Assembly: GCA_937863205.1 (NCBI GenBank)
Contig: CALMGA010000194.1
Location: 1 to 5,237, forward strand
Direction: 5' to 3'
Source: an uncultured Beijerinckiaceae bacterium
GTDB lineage: Bacteria > Pseudomonadota > Alphaproteobacteria > Rhizobiales > Beijerinckiaceae
DNA: 5,237 nucleotides
Part shown: in pieces, positions 1-4,293 of the stretch
Layout of the letters: every line of letters begins with the position of its first letter
Position numbering within the stretch: position 1 is the stretch's first letter
The notes under the pieces: model-generated
Seen by the model: only the letters and a program-made list of their open reading frames with translations
Databases searched by the model: none
Told to the model about the DNA's origin: nothing
Made by a program: the position numbers and the translations under genes

Positions 1-54
1 GGCGCCCGACAGGATGGCGAAAGCAACGGCAGCGGCTGTACGCGTGATTGTCAT
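1..54 (-). CDS. N-terminus of an exported protein (partial)
   Basis: Only the first 18 codons are present; the gene continues beyond the left edge. They read MTITRTAAAVAFAILSGA: a short N-region with one arginine followed by an alanine-rich hydrophobic stretch, the form of a Sec signal peptide. The start is supported by a strong Shine-Dalgarno sequence (GAGGGGAG on the minus strand, 62-69) seven bases upstream of the ATG. The product is therefore probably periplasmic or outer-membrane, but the mature domain is not visible and no function can be named. It is transcribed away from the four-gene membrane cassette to its right. Upstream it carries a TGAAC/GTTCA dyad that could be a control site. 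Confidence 0.7.
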   Translation of the reverse strand, partial: MTITRTAAAVAFAILSGA

Positions 55-61
55 GCTTGTG

Positions 62-69
62 CTCCCCTC
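62..69 (-). promoter_or_regulatory. Ribosome binding site of the exported protein
   Basis: Minus-strand GAGGGGAG lies seven bases before the ATG at 54. It fixes the start of the partial gene at the left edge. Confidence 0.7.
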
Positions 70-70
70 A

Positions 71-615
71 GAGACGCACAAACCATGAAGAGGCGGCGTT
101 GAGGCGCGGCTGAACTGCTCGTTCAGGTGCCGTTAACTGCGCGGTAGCAGGAGCGACCACAATCTTGCGATCAGCAAGCGCCAAAGGTCCGCTCTCGGGC
201 AAGCTGCTGCATGTCCGGAACGGCCGACGTGGGCGCGAAGCCGTTTGGCTGCTTCTATCTGTTGAAAAGCGACCAGACGGCCCCTACGCCGGAGTGATCT
301 GGACCTTGCCCATCGGCGCGCCCGACCGCTCGGGACGAACGAGGATAGCGACCTGTTGGCGAGCAGCACCCTGCCGGCGGATTGTCAGGACCAACTTGCC
401 TTGCTCCATGCGCCGGACTTGGTCAGGTCACGGCATCGGCCGTGTCGTGAGGCGATGAGGGCCGGATGTGATCGCCGTCATGTCGCGATGTCATGAGACC
501 ACGGTCGAGCCAGCCACCTCGCCGCAAGCTAGATCTCGAGCCTCAAACGGCTTTGCCCTCGTCATTGAAGGGTTGAGGGCTGCTTTCTCGCAAATCGCGG
601 AACCCAATTGCCTCA
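71..615. other. Gene-poor stretch with possible decayed coding sequence
   Basis: No reading frame here has a credible start, ribosome binding site and protein-like composition over its full length. Two short stretches do look protein-like but lie in different frames. One reads FGCFYLLKSDQTAPTPE and stops at 297. The other is an open frame from 266 to 496 without an early start codon and includes NEDSDLLASSTLPADCQDQL. This is what an old gene fragment with frameshifts, or a degenerate intergenic repeat, would look like. Around 429-444 there is a 6-bp inverted repeat (CACGGC-ATCG-GCCGTG) without a following T-run. From about 500 to 615 the sequence is less GC-rich, as expected for the upstream region of the cassette that starts at 616, but no clear -35/-10 pair could be picked. 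Confidence 0.4.
111..135 (-). promoter_or_regulatory. Dyad TGAAC-N5-GTTCA, possible operator
   Basis: TGAAC (111-115) and GTTCA (121-125) form a perfect 5-bp inverted repeat around five bases, with imperfect matching beyond it on both sides. The right arm also begins GTTC-N7-GTTA (121-135), one base short of the alphaproteobacterial LexA consensus GTTC-N7-GTTC. It lies 57 to 81 bases upstream of the start codon of the exported protein on the minus strand, a plausible place for an operator or a leader hairpin. The repeat is seen directly; any regulator is a guess. Confidence 0.3.
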
Positions 616-777
616 ATGCGGAAGCTTTTAGTGACAGCGCACACAAAGGCCGGCTTCGTCCTCGGTGCCACCGTGTTCGTGCTGCCTTTCCTGATGTCCT
701 GGCTGCATGTGGGGGCGCTGCGCGACGCGGCCGAAGCCGAGCCGGCAACTTCCATCTCTTCCGCCCCGGAGCGCTGA
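616..777 (+). CDS. Small single-pass membrane protein, 53 residues
   Basis: This short frame encodes 53 residues beginning MRKLLVTAHTK. One hydrophobic helix spans about residues 12-31 (AGFVLGATVFVLPFLMSWL) and is followed by a short Ala/Glu/Ser-rich tail ending SSAPER. The positive N-terminus and acidic tail suggest N-in, C-out topology. It ends three bases before the next start codon, so it is almost certainly translated with the following genes. The start is uncertain: the ATG at 616 has only a weak upstream GCGGA, whereas GTG at 631 (48 residues) has GGAAG at a better distance. I do not recognise a family. Its place at the head of a holin-like cassette suggests an accessory membrane or lysis-timing protein, which is inference only. 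Confidence 0.55.
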   Translation: MRKLLVTAHTKAGFVLGATVFVLPFLMSWLHVGALRDAAEAEPATSISSAPER

Positions 778-780
778 GCC

Positions 781-1212
781 ATGTTCGCGATCGTGCAACA
801 GCTCGTGTCCGGGCTCGTCGGTGGGGTCCTCACCCCTCTGATGAGCTACCTCAACAAGCGGCAGGACACGCAGCTCGCCGGCTTCCAGACGGCGAGCGGC
901 ATCGATGCCAGCGCCTACGCCGCCTTTCTCAACTATCAGGTCGCGATCGGCCAGCAGAAGGCGGCGGCCAACGGCTGGTGGGGCGCGAGGGTGCTCTACC
1001 TCGTCGTCGGCGGCGCGGCGGCGGCGCATACGGCGGCCGTGTTCCTCGACTCAACGGTGCGGCTGGGCTGCGGGCACTACGGCTGCCTCGGCGTGCCGGT
1101 GCTGCCGACGGCCTACGCCGACTACGAGCGCGTCATCGTGTACTCGCTCTTCGTGGTGTCGACGATCGGGCCGCCGGTGTCGGCCGCCACCGCCTGGCTG
1201 CACCGCAAATAG
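781..1212 (+). CDS. Holin-like two-helix membrane protein (phage/GTA type)
   Basis: The product has 143 residues. An amphipathic or weakly hydrophobic N-terminal helix (about 3-24) is followed by a polar helical linker rich in Gln and Ala (25-68) and then two clear membrane helices, about 69-89 and 116-139. The loop between them holds two cysteines (C97 and C102, in GCGHYGC) that could form a disulfide if it faces the periplasm. The start is well supported: GGAG at 768-771 stands nine bases before the ATG. N-terminal helix, long soluble helix and late membrane helices recall the GTA_holin_3TM-type proteins of alphaproteobacterial prophages and gene transfer agents. The resemblance is in layout, not in a diagnostic motif. 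Holins permeabilise the inner membrane to release endolysin. It is probably translated with its neighbours (3 nt and 9 nt gaps). Confidence 0.6.
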   Translation: MFAIVQQLVSGLVGGVLTPLMSYLNKRQDTQLAGFQTASGIDASAYAAFLNYQVAIGQQKAAANGWWGARVLYLVVGGAAAAHTAAVFLDSTVRLGCGHYGCLGVPVLPTAYADYERVIVYSLFVVSTIGPPVSAATAWLHRK

Positions 1213-1221
1213 GGGCTCGCC

Positions 1222-1743
1222 GTGATCGTGTTCCGCACCCGCGGCGAGCCGGGCGAGGCTTCGGCGGATGGTTGGCGGCGCCACCTTCTCGCCCGCCTGC
1301 CGGAATGGATCGCCGCCGGCTTCCTGTTCGCGCTCGGCGCCCAGTTGAGCCGTCCCGGCAACAGCTTCGCCCTGTCGCACATCTACGACATCCTCGGACG
1401 CATGGCGAGCGAGCGCGCCTGGGCCTTCGCCGCCCTGTCGATCGCCACCCTGCGCCTCGTGGCGCTGATCCTGAACGGCTTCTTCCCCGTGATCCGCCGC
1501 GTCACGCCGGTGGTGCGCAGCCTGTCGGCCTTCGCCAGCGGCTGCGTGTGGCTGGCGTTGACCATCGGGTTCGTCATGTACAACACCAACGTGCTCGGCA
1601 TCGTCGCCCATGCCGGATGGGGCTTCCTCGACTTCACCTACGCCGTCCTCATCGCCCATGAGGCTGCCGGGATCCTGGCTGCGGGACTTCCGGCGGCGGG
1701 ATCCGCAAGGAGCGACAACCGTGCCCCAGCCCGCGACGCCTGA
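1222..1743 (+). CDS. Four-helix integral membrane protein, prophage-like
   Basis: The product has 173 residues from a GTG start (1222), with AGGGG six bases upstream (1211-1215). After a charged N-terminus (to about residue 25) come four predicted membrane segments, roughly 27-43, 66-86, 100-120 and 123-147. The tail is short, Ala/Arg-rich and disordered. Features such as FALGAQLSRPGNSF, then LRLVALILNG, then FWLALTIG-like segments (VWLALTIGF at 109-117) recall uncharacterised membrane proteins found in Mu-like and related prophages, next to holin and coiled-coil genes. This is recall of a pattern, not a domain hit. No enzymatic motif is visible. It follows the holin-like gene by nine bases, and its last 23 bases overlap the next gene, indicating translational coupling. 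A role in the phage-like membrane module is likely but its activity is unknown. Confidence 0.6.
   Translation: MIVFRTRGEPGEASADGWRRHLLARLPEWIAAGFLFALGAQLSRPGNSFALSHIYDILGRMASERAWAFAALSIATLRLVALILNGFFPVIRRVTPVVRSLSAFASGCVWLALTIGFVMYNTNVLGIVAHAGWGFLDFTYAVLIAHEAAGILAAGLPAAGSARSDNRAPARDA
1707..1712 (+). promoter_or_regulatory. Ribosome binding site deciding the GTG start at 1721
   Basis: AAGGAG lies eight bases before GTG at 1721, inside the end of the preceding gene. It favours this start over in-frame ATGs at 1610 and 1658, which would give long overlaps with the upstream gene and have no comparable site. Confidence 0.65.
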
Positions 1744-2131
1744 GGGCGGCTTCGCCGACGTTTGGGCCTTTCTCGGCACGATCGCCGCCGCCGCCACCGT
1801 GGTTGTCGGCAACTTCATCCGCGGCTGGCGCCGGGCCAAGGAGGGGGACGAGGTCGTCGCCAGGACGGTGGTGCTGGAGCGCGCCGACCTCACCGACGTA
1901 CAGCGCCTGCTGGTCGAGATCAGGCCGCGTCTGGAACAGCTCTACGACGTCGAGCGCATCAACAAGACGATGCTGGAAGGCAACCGGGAGCGGATGGACG
2001 AGGTGCTTCGCGGCATGCGGCGGCTGGAAGGCGAACTCGACATCGCCAAACGCCTGCGCGAGGAGGAGGTCCTGCGCGTCACCCGGCACGGGGAGGGGCG
2101 GCAGATCGAGGGACGCGACGGCACGGGGTGA
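1721..2131 (+). CDS. Membrane-anchored coiled-coil protein, phage-like
   Basis: With the GTG start the protein has 136 residues. A single membrane helix at about 12-32 (DVWAFLGTIAAAATVVVGNF) is followed by a basic patch (RGWRRAK, 34-40). A long, highly charged helix rich in Leu, Glu and Arg, probably a coiled coil, then covers about 55-122, with a polar tail after it. By the positive-inside rule the charged helix should lie in the cytoplasm (N-out, C-in). That argues against an Rz-type inner-membrane spanin, whose coiled coil is periplasmic. Small proteins with one membrane helix and a coiled coil (for example the DUF2730 type) are common in Mu-like phages, which is the closest comparison I can offer. 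It overlaps the preceding gene by 23 bases and is the last gene of the cassette, ending 28 bases from the stop of the convergent DUF3750 gene. Confidence 0.6.
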   Translation: MPQPATPEGGFADVWAFLGTIAAAATVVVGNFIRGWRRAKEGDEVVARTVVLERADLTDVQRLLVEIRPRLEQLYDVERINKTMLEGNRERMDEVLRGMRRLEGELDIAKRLREEEVLRVTRHGEGRQIEGRDGTG

Positions 2132-2159
2132 GAGCACACGATCGAACCGCGCCGCCTCT

Positions 2160-2897
2160 TCACACGCCCAGCCGTCCCAGCGCCGGCAGCTTGATCGCCG
2201 GGCGGCGCAGGTCGAGGCCGGCGACGGCACCCAGCAGATTGACTTCCAGACCCTCGATCCACCCCAGCGTCACGCCGCCGTAGCCGCCCAGGTTGAGGCG
2301 CAGGCCGGTGCCGGACGGCGTCGGCCCGAACCACCGCCCGTCGTAGGGGAAATCCTTGCCGATGGCGGTCGGCGGCAGGGCGGCGGTGATTTCCGGCACC
2401 GCGCTCATCAGGGCGGCGACGAAGGTGTTGGAGTTGGGACCGGGCCAGGCCCGGTAGTCGCCGGGATGGGGATAGCGGTAGCTCTCGATCGCGGCGCGCA
2501 GGCGCGGGATCATCCGTTCGGCCAGGTCGCCATCGGCGGCGAACACCACCTCCGGCCTGGCCCCGAACCACAGGCCGTCGGGCACGAAACGATCAACGGA
2601 GATCGGCATGCCCCAGGCCGTATAATCGAAGCGGCGGTAGGCGCTCGCGCGCGCCTCCTTCAGCACGATCCAGCTGTGGGTGGCCACGATGCCGCGCCAG
2701 CTCACGGTGCGAGCGGAGAAGATGCGCACGGCCGCGCCGGGGTGCTGCCAGGCCGGCGGCAGCAGGCCGGCGCTGGAGCGATCGGCGAAACGCCACTCGA
2801 CCCCGCGCATGCGAACGGCATAAAGAACGGCCGAGACCAGCACCGGCGCCACGAACAGCAGGGCGAAGGCGAGAAGGCAGACGCGCAGCACAGCCAT
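2160..2897 (-). CDS. DUF3750 family protein, membrane-anchored
   Basis: The product has 245 residues from the ATG at 2897; GTG at 2900 would add one. An N-terminal hydrophobic segment (about 4-28) should act as a signal anchor, placing the rest in the periplasm. The body matches what I know of DUF3750, found mainly in proteobacteria. It has VRIFSARTVSWRGI (58-70), HSWIVLK (74-80), the strongly conserved WPGPNSNTFV (151-160), LPPTAIGKD (174-182) and, near the end, EGLEVNLLG (215-223). Length and motif order look complete. The biochemical function of the family is not established. A conserved histidine and an Asn/Ser-rich motif could be an active site, but this is speculation. The gene starts 12 bases after the SRAP gene, so the two should be co-transcribed. 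Its own ribosome binding site is poor (GAGGTG directly abuts the ATG), which fits translational coupling. Confidence 0.85.
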   Translation of the reverse strand: MAVLRVCLLAFALLFVAPVLVSAVLYAVRMRGVEWRFADRSSAGLLPPAWQHPGAAVRIFSARTVSWRGIVATHSWIVLKEARASAYRRFDYTAWGMPISVDRFVPDGLWFGARPEVVFAADGDLAERMIPRLRAAIESYRYPHPGDYRAWPGPNSNTFVAALMSAVPEITAALPPTAIGKDFPYDGRWFGPTPSGTGLRLNLGGYGGVTLGWIEGLEVNLLGAVAGLDLRRPAIKLPALGRLGV

Positions 2898-2909
2898 CAC
2901 CTCGCGCGC

Positions 2910-3653
2910 TCAGAACAACGCCGGCTGACGGCGCGGCTCGCCGTCGTGCCCGTCGCCGTCGTGCCCGTCACCGTCGTGTCCCACACCGTCGTGTCCCACA
3001 CCGTCGTGCGCGACGCCATCATGCCTGGCACCGCGCGCGACGATGCGCAGCTTGTCGTCGGGCAGCGGGCGCTGCAGCGCCTTCGCCTCGGCCCAGGGGG
3101 CGCGCAGCCAGACATCCCATTCCTCCTCCGTCGTGAGCAGAACCGGCATGGCCTTGGGATGCACGGGGCCTACCACGCCGTTCGCCTGCGTGGTCAGGAA
3201 GCCGTAGAGCCGGTGCTCGCCCTCTTGCCGGTCGGCCTTGGGGCCGCGCGTGCCATCCCAGGTCGTCCAGATCCCGGCGAAGGCGAACAACGGGCGCTCC
3301 GCGTCGAGGGCGAACCACACCGGCGTCTTGCGCGGTTTGGTGTCGGCCCATTCGCAGAACGAGGTGACGGGTACGAGGCAGCGGTGCGACGCGCCGAGCC
3401 AGCGCCGCCAGTGCGGGCTCGCGGTGTTGCGGATGTTGGTGACCGGCGCGCCGCCGGTCCGCGCCGGGCCGGGCATGCCCCAGCGCATCGGCTCCAGGCG
3501 GCGCACGCCGTCCTCGCTGACCCGCACGACCGGCGCCAGCGAATCGGGAAACACCGCCGGCAGCGCCGGCTGGTTGCCGACGAGATCGCGGGGAGCGGCG
3601 AACAGCCGGCGCATCGCCTCCTGACTTCGGGTCAGGCTGTAAAGGTTGCACAT
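2910..3653 (-). CDS. yedK: SRAP/HMCES (YedK) abasic-site DNA-protein crosslinking protein
   Basis: The product has 247 residues and belongs to the SOS response-associated peptidase (SRAP) family. These proteins bind abasic sites in single-stranded DNA and form a covalent thiazolidine link through their N-terminal cysteine, shielding the lesion. The start is fixed by the family: MCNLYS puts the catalytic Cys at position 2, exposed after Met removal. AGGAGA (3664-3669) lies ten bases upstream. Other expected residues are present: Asn73 (VTNIRN), Glu101 in SFCEW, and His165 in [10 protein letters not shown]. The core ends at about residue 208 ([10 protein letters not shown]), near the usual family length. 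The last 39 residues are extra: six HDG-type pentapeptides (211-240) then RRQPALF. DUF3750 follows 12 bases later in the same transcript. I saw no LexA box upstream, so SOS control is not supported. Confidence 0.93.
   Translation of the reverse strand: MCNLYSLTRSQEAMRRLFAAPRDLVGNQPALPAVFPDSLAPVVRVSEDGVRRLEPMRWGMPGPARTGGAPVTNIRNTASPHWRRWLGASHRCLVPVTSFCEWADTKPRKTPVWFALDAERPLFAFAGIWTTWDGTRGPKADRQEGEHRLYGFLTTQANGVVGPVHPKAMPVLLTTEEEWDVWLRAPWAEAKALQRPLPDDKLRIVARGARHDGVAHDGVGHDGVGHDGDGHDGDGHDGEPRRQPALF
2934..3023 (-). repeat. 15-bp tandem repeat, six copies, coding HDG pentapeptides
   Basis: Six 15-bp units lie in frame in the 3' end of the SRAP gene and encode [25 protein letters not shown] and HDGEP (residues 211-240). 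Taken in the phase starting at 2941, units 3 and 4 are identical and units 1 and 2 differ by one base, while units 5 and 6 have diverged. This pattern fits recent growth by slippage of neighbouring units. The 15-bp period keeps the frame whatever the copy number. Confidence 0.95.
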
Positions 3654-4023
3654 GCCGCACGAATCTCCTGCCGTTTCGATCGAGTGCGAACAGCGCCGGG
3701 CTGCGCTCCGGAAGCCCCGCGGCGTCGGTGGTCCGCCGCCGCCGACGGCTCTGGCCGCCATCGGCGAGGATCGTCCGTCGTGAGCCCGTCGCCGGCCGCT
3801 TCATGGCGCAGCGTCCCGGCCTCCCGCAAGAGCGCTTGCCCGAGCGCTTCCGTCGCCCGCGACCATCACGGGAAGCACCCGGCAAGAGACCAATCTTGAC
3901 GGTCCCTCCCCGGCTGCCCATGTCCGCTCGGCGTATCACTTCGCGTGCGTTCGGCCTGCAAAGCGACGCGCGTAACAACAAAGAAAGCCGTCGCGAAGAA
4001 TCACCAGCGACGGCGAAGATGGG
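3654..4023. other. Intergenic region between divergent units
   Basis: This stretch separates the minus-strand SRAP/DUF3750 operon from the plus-strand genes and should contain promoters for both. Open frames through it have arginine-rich, low-complexity compositions and no credible start sites, so I do not call a gene. On the plus strand TTGACG at 3896-3901 could be a -35 element, but 17 bases later there is only CCATGT, a poor -10. No alphaproteobacterial LexA box (GTTC-N7-GTTC or GAAC-N7-GAAC) was found by eye. The right end carries a perfect hairpin (3987-4014). Confidence 0.5.
3987..4014 (-). terminator. Perfect 8-bp hairpin; minus-strand terminator or leader hairpin
   Basis: GCCGTCGC (3987-3994) and GCGACGGC (4007-4014) pair perfectly around a 12-base loop. 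Read on the minus strand, the stem is followed at once by a T-rich run (TTTCTTTGTTGTT), the form of an intrinsic terminator. No minus-strand gene is visible just to its right, however. Read on the plus strand, it lies nine bases before the ATG of the 68-residue protein, with no T-run, so it could instead be a 5' leader hairpin affecting translation. The structure is certain on paper; its role is not. Confidence 0.5.
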
Positions 4024-4230
4024 ATGAACGCGATGCACGGCGACAGCGATCTTCAGATCTGTGACCTTCACGCGGGCGATCATGTGACCCTGGTCGACGA
4101 CGATTGGACGCTTGTCGGCCACGACATCGTGCTTGTCGACGTCGAGCCGGTGCCGGGATCGACACAGTGCATCGTGCGCAGCGATGGTGAAACGCGCGTG
4201 GTCAGCCGGGTCGACCTGCGGCGGGCCTGA
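4024..4230 (+). CDS. Small acidic protein of unknown function, 68 residues
   Basis: The frame encodes 68 residues, MNAMHGDSDL to VSRVDLRRA, with no membrane segment or signal peptide, so it is probably cytoplasmic. It is Asp- and Val-rich and alternates short hydrophobic and charged stretches (HVTLVDDDWTLVGHDIVLVDV, then QCIVRSDGETRVVSRVDL). This looks like a small all-beta fold of the SH3/KOW kind. The fold is inference from pattern, and I do not recognise the family. One cysteine pair (C13, C49) is present. Start choice: ATG at 4024, with a purine-rich GAAGATGGG just before it; ATG at 4033 is the alternative. It lies just after a strong hairpin and 63 bases before xerD, in the same direction, so it may share a transcript with it. 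Confidence 0.55.
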   Translation: MNAMHGDSDLQICDLHAGDHVTLVDDDWTLVGHDIVLVDVEPVPGSTQCIVRSDGETRVVSRVDLRRA

Positions 4231-4293
4231 GGCCGCAGGCAAAACGTAACGGTGCCGCAAGCCTCCGGCCGGCGGAACCTGCTTTGATGGCGC

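Noticed and set aside
429..444. Inverted repeat CACGGC-ATCG-GCCGTG as a terminator
   Set aside because: The stem is only 6 bp and no T-run follows on either strand.
468..1661. A 397-codon open frame on the plus strand
   Set aside because: It overlaps the holin-like and four-helix genes in another frame, is extremely Arg-rich, and lacks the hydrophobic pattern and ribosome binding sites of the chosen genes.
1051..1893. A 280-codon open frame on the minus strand
   Set aside because: It is antisense to three well-spaced membrane protein genes and has a His/Gly/Glu-rich shadow composition.
2132..2159. Bidirectional terminator between the convergent stops
   Set aside because: The 28 bases contain no stable hairpin or T-run.
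2934..3030. CRISPR array
   Set aside because: The repeats are contiguous 15-bp units with no spacers and lie in frame inside a gene.
3654..3761. N-terminal extension of the SRAP protein by 36 residues
   Set aside because: The catalytic cysteine must follow the initiator Met, and the extension is Gly/Pro/Arg-rich. The Met before CNLYS has its own ribosome binding site.
1803..3899. A 698-codon open frame on the plus strand
   Set aside because: It runs through the coiled-coil gene in a wrong frame and antisense to DUF3750 and SRAP, both clear families. The composition is that of a GC shadow.
3896..3924. Sigma-70-type promoter TTGACG-N17-CCATGT
   Set aside because: The -35 is good but the -10 is too poor to annotate as a promoter without transcript data.
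3654..4023. LexA box upstream of the SRAP gene
   Set aside because: I looked for GTTC-N7-GTTC and GAAC-N7-GAAC; isolated GAAC (3687) and GTTC (3949) have no partner at the right distance.
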